Assembly: GCA_964494475.1 (NCBI GenBank)
Contig: CAZBRS010000057.1
Coordinates: 1 to 37,237, forward strand
Direction of reading: 5' to 3'
Source of the DNA: CAZBRS01 sp964494475
GTDB taxonomy: Bacteria > Myxococcota_A > UBA9042 > CAZBRS01
DNA: 37,237 nucleotides
A model generated the notes under the pieces. It saw nothing but the letters and a program-made list of their open reading frames with translations, searched no databases and had not been told where the DNA came from. The translations under genes and the position numbers were made by a program. Positions 15,863-25,642 of the stretch are shown one piece after another (position 1 is the stretch's first letter; every line of letters starts with the position of its first letter).

Positions 15863-18800
15863 CGCGCGGATACTGCCGCTCGTGCCACCAGACCCAACCC
15901 CCCGAGGTTTCTCTCTGTCCGCTCTGCGGCGCGACGCTGGTCCCGTTCCCCGCCGAGCTCGACATCGGCGATGTCCTGCCCGGCGACCTCCGCATCGTGC
16001 GCCTGCTCGACGAGGGCGGCATGGGCGCGGTGTTCGTGGGCGTCCAGGAGGGGCTGAAGCGCGAGGTCGCGGTCAAGGTCATCCGCTCGGCCCTGTCCCG
16101 CGACCCGGCGGTCATGCGCCGCTTCCTCGACGAGGGCCCGCTCCTGGCGCAGCTCGAACACCCCAACACCGTGCGCGTGCTGCAGCAGGGACGCACCCGC
16201 GACGGACAGCTCTTCCTGGTGATGGAGTTGCTGCGCGGGCGAACCCTGCGCGACCTGCTCGGCGTGGAGCCCCGGCTGCCCGTCGAGCGCATGCTGCGCA
16301 TCGGCGTGCAGGTGTGCAATTCGCTCGAAGAGGCGCACGCCAAGGGGCTCGTCCACCGCGATCTGAAGCCCGAGCACATCTTCCTGCAGGATCACCCCGG
16401 CAACCCCGATTTCGTACGCGTCTTCGACTTCGGCATCGCCCGCAGCGTCGACGAGGAGACCTCGGAGCGCCTGACCCAGCCGGGCATGGTCTTCGGCACC
16501 ATCACCTACATGAGCCCCGAGCAGTCCAACGGCGACGACGTCGACCTGCGCTCGGACATCTACAGCCTGGGCGTCCTGTTCCACGAGGTGCTGACGGGCG
16601 ACCCGATCTTCCGCTCGTCGAACCCGCTCGCCGTGCTCATGCGCAAGCTGACGTACGAGCCGACCCCCATCCGCGTCAAGCAGCCCGAGCTCGACATACC
16701 GGCCGAGCTCGACGACCTGATCGCGCGCATGTTGGCCACGCGCGCCGACGGACGCCCCTCGTCGATGGGCGAGGTGCGCGACGTGCTCCTGCGGCTGCTG
16801 AGCGAACCCCGGGCCGCGACCCCGCAGGGCCCGGCCGCCGCGGCACCGGCCGACGCGATCGAGGTGGTCGAGGCCGAGCCCACGCGCATCGGCACGCGCC
16901 CGCTGCTCGCGCCGCGCTTCGAGATCGGCGAATGCCTCGGGCGGGCGGCCGAGAAAGAGATCCTGCTCGACCTGGTCACCAACTTCGCCCGCACGGGCGA
17001 CCCCCGCGTCGTGATCGTCGACGGGGGCACCGGGGTGGGCAAGAGCAAGCTGGTCGGCTGGCTGCAACGGCGCGCCGCCGGCCTCTCGGGGGTCCGCGTC
17101 AGCCGGGGGGTCTTCTCGCGCTTCAACACCGCGGTGAGCCTCCAGGCCGTGAAGGACGCCGTCCGTTCCCTGCTCGACGTCGACGACCACGCCGGCCCGA
17201 ACGAGGCGAGCCGCGCGTCGGTCAAGATCTCCACGAGCCTGCGGCGTTGGGACATCACCGACGCCGACCTGGCGCAGGTCCTCGCCGACCTGATCTACCC
17301 GGGGCAGACCACCACCGCGCCCGTGGGGCAGCTCGGCCAGGAGCGCTACTGGGAAGCCGCCTACATGGGCCTGCTCACGCTGCTGCGCGAGATCGCGGGG
17401 CGCACGCGGCTCGTGCTCATCCTCGACGACGTGCAGTGGGCCGACCCCCGCTCGATCGAGTTCCTGCAGCTGCTGCTCGATGCCCTGCGCAGCCGGAGCG
17501 TGGCCGTCTCGCTGGTGCTGGTCGTGAACACCGAAGAGGCCGAGGACCGCGACGCCTTCTCGGCGCTGCTCGTCTGGCTGCTCCGGAACCTGGCGTCCAT
17601 GACGCGCCAGTTGTCACTGAAGCCCTTGTCGGGCAAAGACTTCGACGACTTCGTCAACGCCATCCTGCCGCTCGAGCCGCGGTCCCGCGACGAGCTCTTC
17701 CGCATGTCGCGCGGCAACCCCTTCTTCACGATCGAGCTCCTGCAGTTCCTCTTCAACGAGCAGCAACTCCAACGACGCGAGAGCCACTTCGCGCTCGTCG
17801 ACGCCAGCGAGCGGCCCTCGGCGGTGCCGCTCACGCTGAAGGACATCGTCCAGCGCAAGTTCGCGCGCTTCAAGGCGCACAGCGCGCTGGCCGACGAAGC
17901 CATGGCGGTGCTGGAGCACGTGGCGCTGTTCAACGAGCCCCTGCCGTGCGACGTGCTCGAGGCGGCCCTGGAGACCGACCCGACGGCCGAGCGCGTGCGC
18001 GCCCGGCTCGACGACGTGCTCGACGCGCTGACCCGCGAGCGCCTGCTGAAGCTCGAGATCAAGGGCAACGACGAAGCCGTCGAGCCCTACCACCCGATCG
18101 TCACGCTCTACCTGCAGGCCGAGCTCGGTCGCGGTCGAAGGGGCCGCCGCATCCACCGGGCGTTCGCCAGCACGCTCGAGGCCCGCCTGGCGAAGCGTCG
18201 CGACCCCCTGGCGCTCGAGCGCATCGCCGAGCACCACCGGCAGGCGGGCGACGGCGCCCGCGCCCTGCCGTTCTACCAGGAGGCCGGCGCCGGCTGGAAC
18301 AAGCGTCACGAGTACGAACGCGCGATGGCGTGCCTCGGGGCCTGGCTGCAAATCTCGGAGGGCCTCGACCCCGCCGGAGGAGCCGAGCGCGCCGAAGTGC
18401 TCTCGCTCCTGGCCGGGATCCAGACGACGTGCGGCGAGTTCGGACCCGCCGAGAAGACCTGGCGACAGGTGCTCGCGTGCTGCTCACCCGACTCCCCCGA
18501 CGCGGCCTACGGAACAGCCCTGCTCGGCCTGGCCGAGATCCGCGGCCACAAAGAGGCCAACGTCGACGACGACCTGCGCCGGGCCGCGCGCTTCTTCCGC
18601 CGCCACGGGCACCGGCGCGCCCTGGGCCGGGCCCTCGAGCGCCTGGGCTCCAGCCACGTCGACGCGGGCCGCGTCCAGATCGCCGCGCGCATCTTCTCGG
18701 CGGCCGAGCGCATCCTCGAGGCCGAGGGAGCCCGCCACGAACTGGCGTCGCTCTTCAACCGGCGCGGACTCGCCAGCATCCACGCCGGACGCGCCGACGA

Positions 18801-19557
18801 GGCCCTGCGATTCTTCGAGCGCGGGCTCGAAATCCAGGCCGAGCTTGGCAACCCGGTCGAGCTCGCCCGCGCGTACAACAACATCGCCATCGGGCTGATG
18901 CAGCAGGGCATGGGCGCCGAGGCCGAGCGCTACCTCGAGGGCGGCCTCGAGCGCCTGGGGACCGTGAACTTCCCAGCCGGGCGCATCTCGCTGCTGCTCA
19001 ACCTGGGCGTGGCGGCCATCATGCGCCGCGACTTCGAAGTGGCCCTCGAGCGCCTCGACCGGGCGTACGCGCAGGCCGAGAGCATCTACTCTCGTCGACT
19101 CCAGGCGCGCATCCTGGTCAACAAGGCCGCGGCGCTGCTCGAGCTCGGCCGCTTCGACGAAGCCCTCCGCCTGGCCAGCGAAGGCCAGGACATCTACGGC
19201 GCGCTCAACCTGCCGGTGCAGGCCTGGCCCAGCACGGCCCTGATCGGCGACCTGTACCTGCGCAAGGGCGACATCGGGCAGGCCCGCCGCTACCTGGAGC
19301 GAGCCTACCACCTGGCCCAGCGGCTGGGCCTTCGCACGGGCAACGTGGCCGAAGTGCTCCAGGGCCTCGCGCACCTCTACGAGAAGGAGGGCAACGCCAC
19401 CGCCGCGGCCCGGGCCCTGGACGAGGCGGAGCAGATCTACTCGTCGCTCCGCAACGTGAGCGCGCAGACGGCGCTCGGCGAGAGGCGGAAGCTCCTCACG
19501 GGTCAGCACGCCGCCGCGCCCCGACCGGCGGAGCCCCCGCCCGCCGCGGGCGGTTGA
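15859..19557 (+). CDS. Ser/Thr kinase - NTPase - TPR signalling protein
   Basis: A 1232-aa multidomain protein. C6/C9 and C20/C23 form an N-terminal zinc ribbon. A Hanks-type kinase spans about 45-315, with the glycine loop DEGGMGAV, ATP-binding K73 (VAVKVI), catalytic HRDLKPEH (D168), DFG (D190) and SPEQ. An AAA/STAND-like NTPase follows at about 365-640, with Walker A GGTGVGKS (K395) and Walker B LVLILDDVQWAD. The rest, to about 1220, is helical with many TPRs, such as LARAYNNIAIGLMQQGMGAE. This PknK/AcoK-like layout is frequent in Myxococcota; substrates and signals bind through the NTPase-TPR part. All key kinase residues are present, so activity is expected. No TM helix is seen; it is probably cytosolic. 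Its ATG overlaps the lipoprotein stop. Confidence 0.93.
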   Translation: MTRGYCRSCHQTQPPEVSLCPLCGATLVPFPAELDIGDVLPGDLRIVRLLDEGGMGAVFVGVQEGLKREVAVKVIRSALSRDPAVMRRFLDEGPLLAQLEHPNTVRVLQQGRTRDGQLFLVMELLRGRTLRDLLGVEPRLPVERMLRIGVQVCNSLEEAHAKGLVHRDLKPEHIFLQDHPGNPDFVRVFDFGIARSVDEETSERLTQPGMVFGTITYMSPEQSNGDDVDLRSDIYSLGVLFHEVLTGDPIFRSSNPLAVLMRKLTYEPTPIRVKQPELDIPAELDDLIARMLATRADGRPSSMGEVRDVLLRLLSEPRAATPQGPAAAAPADAIEVVEAEPTRIGTRPLLAPRFEIGECLGRAAEKEILLDLVTNFARTGDPRVVIVDGGTGVGKSKLVGWLQRRAAGLSGVRVSRGVFSRFNTAVSLQAVKDAVRSLLDVDDHAGPNEASRASVKISTSLRRWDITDADLAQVLADLIYPGQTTTAPVGQLGQERYWEAAYMGLLTLLREIAGRTRLVLILDDVQWADPRSIEFLQLLLDALRSRSVAVSLVLVVNTEEAEDRDAFSALLVWLLRNLASMTRQLSLKPLSGKDFDDFVNAILPLEPRSRDELFRMSRGNPFFTIELLQFLFNEQQLQRRESHFALVDASERPSAVPLTLKDIVQRKFARFKAHSALADEAMAVLEHVALFNEPLPCDVLEAALETDPTAERVRARLDDVLDALTRERLLKLEIKGNDEAVEPYHPIVTLYLQAELGRGRRGRRIHRAFASTLEARLAKRRDPLALERIAEHHRQAGDGARALPFYQEAGAGWNKRHEYERAMACLGAWLQISEGLDPAGGAERAEVLSLLAGIQTTCGEFGPAEKTWRQVLACCSPDSPDAAYGTALLGLAEIRGHKEANVDDDLRRAARFFRRHGHRRALGRALERLGSSHVDAGRVQIAARIFSAAERILEAEGARHELASLFNRRGLASIHAGRADEALRFFERGLEIQAELGNPVELARAYNNIAIGLMQQGMGAEAERYLEGGLERLGTVNFPAGRISLLLNLGVAAIMRRDFEVALERLDRAYAQAESIYSRRLQARILVNKAAALLELGRFDEALRLASEGQDIYGALNLPVQAWPSTALIGDLYLRKGDIGQARRYLERAYHLAQRLGLRTGNVAEVLQGLAHLYEKEGNATAAARALDEAEQIYSSLRNVSAQTALGERRKLLTGQHAAAPRPAEPPPAAGG

Positions 19558-19580
19558 GTCATGACCGGGCGGAGGGCTTC

Positions 19581-21719
19581 GTGACGTCGACGCGTTCCCA
19601 GAGGGTCTGCGCGTGGCTCCCCCTGCTCGTGCTGCTGCTCGGGTCGACGCCGGCGGCGGGCGCCGAGGTCTCCGAGAGCGTGCGGGAGCGCTGGACCTTC
19701 CTGCTCCAGCACCTGGTACACGAGAACGCCCCGGCCGCGGCCGCGCTCATCGACGAGCTGAAGCTCTTCAAGACCGAGCACGGGCTGCGCGACCTGTTCC
19801 CCGAGGCCGAGCTCATCCACGCCATGGGTATGCAGGCGCGGGGCTCGACCGACGGCCTCGGCGCCCGCGCGTACTTCGAGTTGGCCCGCGACCTGGCGCC
19901 CGATCTCCCGGGGCCGAAGTTCCAGCTCGGGCTCCTCGATCTCGTCGAGGCCGACTCCGGGGCGCACCTGCTCGAAGGCGCCCGGGGCCTGCTCGAGGGG
20001 GCGCGCACGCTCGCCCGGAATCCGGAGTGCGCGCTCCGCTCGGGGATCGAGGCCGTGTTCTTCGCGCTGATCCTCCTGCTGGGGGTCACGGCGTTGCTCG
20101 CGAGCTTCCTGTTCCTCAAGTACGTACGCCTCGTCACGCACGTGCTGTCGTCGCGGCTCGGCGATCGCATCCCCGCGCCCGCGCTGCTCCTCCCGGTGGC
20201 CAACGTGGTCCTGCTGCCCTTCCTGCTCTGGGGCAGCCTGCTGCTCTCCGCGGTCGTCACGTTGGGAACGGCGCTCGTGGTGGGGACGAAGCGCGAGCGT
20301 CGCTGGAGCATCGGCGTGCTCGTCCTGATCGGGCTCACCCCCGGGGTCCTGCACCTGCTCCGCCTCACCCTCGTGCTTCCCGACCTCCCGGCCGTGCGGC
20401 TCTACCGCTGCGAGCTCGGCGTGTGTTCCCCCGACGCCCTCGATCGGCTCGAACGCACCGAGGGGGTCTCCCGACCGTGGCTCCTCAAGGTCCGCGGCGA
20501 CTACATGTCCCGCAGCTTCCGCGGAGACCCCTACATCTTCGAGTCGGCTCGCGACGCCTATACGACGGCCCTGAAGGCCGACGACCACGACCCCGCGCTC
20601 TGGGTGAACTTCGGCAACCTCCTCGTGGCCGGGCGCCGCTACGCCCCCGACCGCGTGGGCGACGAGACCCTGGGGCAGGCCGTCATGCTGTACGACCGGG
20701 CGCTCCAGGTGCTCGGCGCCGACGCGCGGGTGCTCTCGAACAAGAGCTACGCGCTCGACGCCCTCGGCGACAGCGAGGGGAGCGTGCGCCTGGCCGAGCA
20801 GGCGCGCGCCGTCGACGCCAGCGCCTTGCGCGAGAAGGACTCGGCGCTCGGACTCGCCTCCGATCGCCCGCGCTCGTTCAACCACAACCGTGATCTGTTC
20901 GTGTTCGTGAGCTCGCCCGCCCGCGTCTACCGCGAAATGCTCCGCACCTCGACGGCCTCGGCGCCGCGCGTCGACAACCTGCTGCTGGGCACACTGGGCA
21001 CGGCGGGCTTCCTCGGCGCCTGGGGCGCGATCTTCGCGGGCTGCGCGTCGCTGGCCGTGGCCCTGCGCCGGAAGCAACGCCGCAGCCACTACTGCCCCTC
21101 CTGTGGCGACGTGGTCGTCCCGAGCGCCTCGGGCCCCGCGATCTCCAGCGACGTCTGCTCGACGTGCTTCTACCAGGTGGTGAAGGGCACCTACATGGAG
21201 CCCCGCGAGGCCGTGCTGCTCGAGATCCGTCAGCGTCGCCGGCATCGTCGTCGCGCCGCGGGGGCGGTGCTCGCGAACCTGGTGGTGCCCGGTCTCGGGT
21301 TGCTCCTGCGCGAACGCGTAGCCGCCGGACTGCTGGTCGGCGCCGCCTTCCTGGCCCTGGCGCTGCTGGTGTTCGGTCGACCGGCCTGGCTGGCCGAGCC
21401 CGTGCTGTGGCCGGCTGGCGAGGTGCCGGCCGTGCGCCTGGTGCTCCTCGGGGTGCTGCTCGCCACCTACGTCCTGGCCCAACTGCTGCTGCTCCGCAAG
21501 CCTCCGCGGCGGGGCGGCTTGACCCTCGGCGCCCACCCCGGCAGCCCCGTGCCCGCCGCGGCCCGCGCCAGCGTCGCCCCGAGGCCGACCGAGGCGTCCC
21601 GCGGCGCGCCCGGACCCACGTCGGCGCTCGACGACGACGATCGCGCCCTGACGCTCGACGCCGACGTGCCCAGGTCGAAACAAGAGGAAGACGACCGCAA
21701 GTTCCTGGAGGACGCGTGA
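19581..21719 (+). CDS. TPR/zinc-ribbon multi-pass membrane protein
   Basis: A 712-aa protein. Residues 1-28 are a signal peptide (LPLLVLLLGSTPAAGA). A helical extracytoplasmic region follows, then a TM at about 155-180 (AVFFALILLLGVTALLASFL) and three more hydrophobic segments up to residue 275. A TPR region at about 320-430 contains DPALWVNFGNLLVAGRRY. A TM near 470 precedes a zinc ribbon (C505, C508, C526, C529: YCPSCG...CSTC), then a final group of TMs and a charged tail. Comparable proteins accompany kinases in Myxococcota genomes, but the function is unknown. The GTG at 19581 has GGAGG five bases upstream and gives a proper signal peptide; the long upstream open frame is a shadow of the kinase gene. 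The stop overlaps the next start. Confidence 0.85.
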   Translation: MTSTRSQRVCAWLPLLVLLLGSTPAAGAEVSESVRERWTFLLQHLVHENAPAAAALIDELKLFKTEHGLRDLFPEAELIHAMGMQARGSTDGLGARAYFELARDLAPDLPGPKFQLGLLDLVEADSGAHLLEGARGLLEGARTLARNPECALRSGIEAVFFALILLLGVTALLASFLFLKYVRLVTHVLSSRLGDRIPAPALLLPVANVVLLPFLLWGSLLLSAVVTLGTALVVGTKRERRWSIGVLVLIGLTPGVLHLLRLTLVLPDLPAVRLYRCELGVCSPDALDRLERTEGVSRPWLLKVRGDYMSRSFRGDPYIFESARDAYTTALKADDHDPALWVNFGNLLVAGRRYAPDRVGDETLGQAVMLYDRALQVLGADARVLSNKSYALDALGDSEGSVRLAEQARAVDASALREKDSALGLASDRPRSFNHNRDLFVFVSSPARVYREMLRTSTASAPRVDNLLLGTLGTAGFLGAWGAIFAGCASLAVALRRKQRRSHYCPSCGDVVVPSASGPAISSDVCSTCFYQVVKGTYMEPREAVLLEIRQRRRHRRRAAGAVLANLVVPGLGLLLRERVAAGLLVGAAFLALALLVFGRPAWLAEPVLWPAGEVPAVRLVLLGVLLATYVLAQLLLLRKPPRRGGLTLGAHPGSPVPAAARASVAPRPTEASRGAPGPTSALDDDDRALTLDADVPRSKQEEDDRKFLEDA

Positions 21720-22759
21720 GCCCAGGCGAGAACTTCAACATCGTCTACCAGAAGTCGTTCGTCGACATCCTGGTGAAGGTGGCCCGGGAGAGCCGAACCG
21801 GCGTCCTGCGCTCGAGGGGGACCGCGCGGCCCTTCGAGATCCACGTCGAGAAGGGCTGGGTGGTCAACGTCACGGGCGAGTTCCCGGGAGAACCCTCGAT
21901 CGAAGAGATCATCGCGCGCTCGGGCTTCCTCGACGCCGCGACCTTCCGGCGCATCCTGAAGCGTACCCGCAAGAGCAAGACACCGTTCGTGGCGTACGTG
22001 ATCAAGAAGGAGTTGTTCTCCGAGGTCTTCCTCAAGCGCATCCTCGAGAACGTCATCCGCGAGCGCCTGAACCGGGTGCTCGAGATGCAGAACTTCGGCA
22101 TCGACTTCGAGAAGAGCACGCCGACGCCGTTGAAGAACCTGTCGTACATCCACCTGCCGGCGTACCTGCGGCGCTACCGCAACGAGTTCGACGCGCGCAA
22201 GCTGGTCCGGCAGCACTTCGCGGACGATCAGCTCTTCCCCGTGCCCGCCAAGGGCGCCACCGGCATCGAGAACGACGCCCGCTTCGACGTCGACGCCCGC
22301 ATCGTCTACGTGTTCATCAACGGTCGACGCACGTTCCGCGACATCTCGTACATCTCGGGGCTCGGCTACGTGCGCACGGGGGTGGCCCTGCTCCGGCTCA
22401 TGAAGACCGGGATGATCGAGCTGCGCGACCGGCCCCGGCAAGATCGGAAGGCGCTCGGGGTCGCGGGCCGCGTCGTCTTCCACGTGGCGTTGCCCGTCGT
22501 GTTCGTGGTGCTTTTCGCGCTTGGTCTGGGCCTGTCGTCCAAGCTGCGCGAGCCCCACCTCTACGATCGCGATCAAGCTGAACGGGCGCAGTCGATCTCC
22601 CTGTTCCGGCGAGCCAGCGAGTACTTCGAGCGGCTCGAACTGCGCGCGCCCCGCGGACCCGAGGAGTTGTTCGAGCGCGGGCTGCTCGACGAGCGCTGGC
22701 GGCCCTTCAAGCGCACGTACGAGCGCGCCCTCCAACACGAGAAGGAATCACGGGGCTGA
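21716..22759 (+). CDS. DUF4388/PATAN-like domain protein with one TM
   Basis: A 347-aa protein. The N-terminal 80 residues (FVDILVKVARESRTGVLRSR and a strand-rich EIHVEKGWVVNVTGEFPG) match the DUF4388 (PATAN) pattern, a domain common in Myxococcota and Cyanobacteria signalling proteins and predicted to mediate protein interactions. A helical region follows with two further small domains, including IVYVFINGRRTFRDISYISG. One TM lies near 247-270 (VVFHVALPVVFVVLFALGLG), leaving a short C-terminal part across the membrane. The GTG at 21716 overlaps the previous TGA (GTGA) and has GGAGG five bases upstream. Its position after the kinase and membrane protein suggests one signalling unit. Confidence 0.8.
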   Translation: MSPGENFNIVYQKSFVDILVKVARESRTGVLRSRGTARPFEIHVEKGWVVNVTGEFPGEPSIEEIIARSGFLDAATFRRILKRTRKSKTPFVAYVIKKELFSEVFLKRILENVIRERLNRVLEMQNFGIDFEKSTPTPLKNLSYIHLPAYLRRYRNEFDARKLVRQHFADDQLFPVPAKGATGIENDARFDVDARIVYVFINGRRTFRDISYISGLGYVRTGVALLRLMKTGMIELRDRPRQDRKALGVAGRVVFHVALPVVFVVLFALGLGLSSKLREPHLYDRDQAERAQSISLFRRASEYFERLELRAPRGPEELFERGLLDERWRPFKRTYERALQHEKESRG

Positions 22760-22761
22760 GC

Positions 22762-23772
<1,011 letters not shown>

Positions 23773-23786
23773 TTCGGAGGAAGGAC

Positions 23787-24260
23787 GTGATCCAGATCCA
23801 GAACCGCCAACGCCGGGTGCGCGTGCCCACGGCGCGCCTGCGCCGGGTGGCCGAGCACGTGCTCCTGACCCTGGAGGCCTCCGAACGCCCCGCCTCGCTG
23901 GTGCTCGTGTCCGATCGCGCCATCCAACGGTTGAACCGCGAGTTCCGCGGCCTGGATCAACCCACCAACGTGCTGGCGTTCGCCGAGGCCGAAGACAGCG
24001 CCCCCGAGCTCTTCGAGCCGGCCCTCGGCGACGTGGTGATCTCGGTCGAGACCGCGCGCCGCGAAGCCGCCGAATCCGCCGGCGTGCCGGTCGACGCGGT
24101 CCCGGAGGCCGCGCTCTTCGATCGCCTGGTCTGGCTCGCGGTGCACGGCCTCCTGCACCTGGTCGGCTACGACCACCGCGACGACGCCGAGGAGGCCCGA
24201 ATGGAGGCAAAGGCCGATCTGCTGCTGGAAGGAATACGCAGAGAGTTCACTAGAAAATAA
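23787..24260 (+). CDS. ybeY: Endoribonuclease YbeY (rRNA maturation factor)
   Basis: A 157-aa metal-dependent RNase needed for 16S rRNA 3'-end maturation and ribosome quality control. The zinc-binding signature HGLLHLVGYDH is complete (H120, H124, H130), and the upstream conserved region RLNREFRGLDQPTNVLAFA matches the family N-R-x-PTDVLSF consensus with N for D. Length is normal. The start is GTG at 23787, with GGAGGAAGG about five bases ahead. It is the last gene of a plus-strand run starting with the kinase-associated lipoprotein. In many bacteria a membrane HD hydrolase (PgpH-like) lies between phoH and ybeY; it is absent here. Confidence 0.95.
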   Translation: MIQIQNRQRRVRVPTARLRRVAEHVLLTLEASERPASLVLVSDRAIQRLNREFRGLDQPTNVLAFAEAEDSAPELFEPALGDVVISVETARREAAESAGVPVDAVPEAALFDRLVWLAVHGLLHLVGYDHRDDAEEARMEAKADLLLEGIRREFTRK

Positions 24261-24330
24261 GTCTTGTCGGCGCTCGCGATCAGCGGTAAGTAACCAAGTG
24301 GAGAGACGAAGCGGATCAAGGGAGGCCACC

Positions 24331-24774
24331 ATGGCGAAGCGCGAAGTCGTGAGCAACGAGCCCGTCTACACGATCGGCATCGCCGCCCGCAAACTGGGGG
24401 TGTCGGTGCACGCGCTCCGGCTGTACGAACGCGAGGGCCTGATCCGCCCGTTCCGCACCGAGACCAACCGGCGCCTCTACTCCGACATCGAGGTCCGCAA
24501 GGTCGAGTGGATCAAGCAGATGATCCGCGAGCTCGGCTTGAACTTCGAGGGCGTACGGCGCCTGATCGCCCTGGTGCCCTGCTATCGGCACCGGCGCGAC
24601 TGCTCGAAGGAGGTGCGCGAGGACTGCTCGTTCTACCAGCACAAGGACAAGCCCTGCTGGGCGTGCGACACGCCCTGCGCGGCCAAGAACGAAGGCAACG
24701 GCTGCCGCGACTGCTCCGTCTACCTCAGCATGCTCGGCTACTCGGACATCCAGCGGATGATCTTCACGTCCTAG
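24331..24774 (+). CDS. MerR-family regulator with eight-Cys tail
   Basis: A 147-aa protein. Residues 12-80 are a MerR-type winged helix (VYTIGIAARKLGVSVHALRL and the wing RPFRTETNRRLYSD), closest in feel to HspR-like members. The C-terminal 64 residues carry eight cysteines (84, 91, 99, 109, 112, 116, 125, 128) including PCWACDTPC and CRDCSVY, suggesting a metal or Fe-S site that would act as sensor. Similar CW..C...CR.C.VY tails occur on various deltaproteobacterial regulators. The ATG at 24331 has GGAGG five bases upstream. The stop overlaps the convergent pssA end by 11 bases. Target genes are unknown, and no clear MerR operator was identified in the 70-bp leader. Confidence 0.9.
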   Translation: MAKREVVSNEPVYTIGIAARKLGVSVHALRLYEREGLIRPFRTETNRRLYSDIEVRKVEWIKQMIRELGLNFEGVRRLIALVPCYRHRRDCSKEVREDCSFYQHKDKPCWACDTPCAAKNEGNGCRDCSVYLSMLGYSDIQRMIFTS

Positions 24775-25522
24775 GTGCGCGCCCGGAGCCTCCCGACCGC
24801 AGCCACGCCAGCCAGGCGTGGCCTCCACCGAACACCACGTAGGTCAGGATCAGCGCCGCCAGGTACTCGGGCGCCACGCGCACGACGCCGCACACATAAG
24901 CCGCCGCCAGGTTGGCGCCGATGAAGACGTTCAGCAACCGGCTGCGGCTGGCACCGAACTTGGGCATGGGGATGTTCGACACCATGAGCAGCGCCAGCGC
25001 CACGTAGGCGAAGGGCGCGGCCCGGAGCCAGAGGTCGGGCACGCCGTACTTCGCGGCGACCAGGTAGGCGGTGACCACGAGGCCGCCGCAGAAGGTGGTG
25101 GGGAAGCCCTGGAACAGGTGGGGGTCGACCTCGTCGGTGCACACGTTGAAGCGCGCCAGGCGCAGGGCCCCGGCCGCGACGAAGAGCAGCCCGGCCGCGA
25201 GCACGCCGAACGACGGCCACGTGGTGCCGACGGGCGCACCCGCCCCGGCGCCCGTGACGGCCAGCAGGAGCACGGTCGGAGCCACGCAGAACGTGACCAG
25301 ATCCGAGAGGGAGTCCATCTGCACGCCGAAGGAGCTCTGGGCGTTCAACCGGCGCGCGGCGAAGCCGTCGAGCTTGTCGACGAGCACGCACAGGATGATC
25401 CACCAGCTCGCCGCGACGAAGTCGCCCTCGAGGCAGCGCGCGATGGCAACGAGACCGAACGACAGGCCGATGAGCGTAACGAGGTTCGGGACCACGTACT
25501 TCGGTCGGATCGTGGCGGTCAT
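24764..25522 (-). CDS. pssA: CDP-diacylglycerol-serine O-phosphatidyltransferase
   Basis: A 252-aa integral membrane enzyme making phosphatidylserine from CDP-diacylglycerol and L-serine, the first step to phosphatidylethanolamine. The CDP-alcohol phosphatidyltransferase signature DG..AR.........G...D...D is complete in DKLDGFAARRLN and GVQMDSLSDLVTF. The opening YVVPNLVTLIGLSFGLVAI is typical of the PssA subfamily rather than PgsA, and about 6-8 hydrophobic helices follow. No phosphatidylserine decarboxylase gene is nearby. The ATG at 25522 follows GAGGAAG. The gene is divergent from the large lipoprotein gene, with back-to-back promoters in the 120-bp gap. Confidence 0.92.
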   Translation of the reverse strand: MTATIRPKYVVPNLVTLIGLSFGLVAIARCLEGDFVAASWWIILCVLVDKLDGFAARRLNAQSSFGVQMDSLSDLVTFCVAPTVLLLAVTGAGAGAPVGTTWPSFGVLAAGLLFVAAGALRLARFNVCTDEVDPHLFQGFPTTFCGGLVVTAYLVAAKYGVPDLWLRAAPFAYVALALLMVSNIPMPKFGASRSRLLNVFIGANLAAAYVCGVVRVAPEYLAALILTYVVFGGGHAWLAWLRSGGSGRAPRT

Positions 25523-25542
25523 GCTTCCTCCCCGTGCGCCGC

Positions 25543-25572
25543 AGGATACCACAGCGCCGGGCCGGGTTCCAA
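25543..25572 (-). promoter_or_regulatory. Candidate pssA promoter
   Basis: On the minus strand TTGGAA (25572-25567) and TATCCT (25548-25543) are 18 bp apart, each matching consensus at about 4/6. Initiation would fall about 15 bases before the ATG at 25522. Confidence 0.4.
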
Positions 25573-25578
25573 CTGCGC

Positions 25579-25607
25579 TTCCCATGCGGGTCGATCTTCT
25601 TTATGAT
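25579..25607 (+). promoter_or_regulatory. Candidate promoter of the large lipoprotein gene
   Basis: TATGAT (25602-25607; 5/6) lies in an AT-rich patch with a weak TTCCCA 17 bp upstream. Initiation near 25614 leaves about 29 bases of leader containing GAAGGAAGG. It partly interleaves with the divergent pssA promoter. Confidence 0.4.
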
Positions 25608-25642
25608 ACCAACGCTTCGCTTGCCTGAAGGAAGGTACGCCC

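Noticed and set aside
15882..19580. Upstream extension of the 19581-21719 gene to a 1945-codon frame
   Set aside because: The extension overlaps the whole kinase gene out of frame and is Arg/Pro-rich. The GTG at 19581 with GGAGG and a signal peptide is the real start.
24264..24292. Promoter for the MerR gene (TTGTCG, 17 bp, TAAGTA)
   Set aside because: The -10 matches consensus at only two positions, and no dyad-symmetric MerR operator was found.
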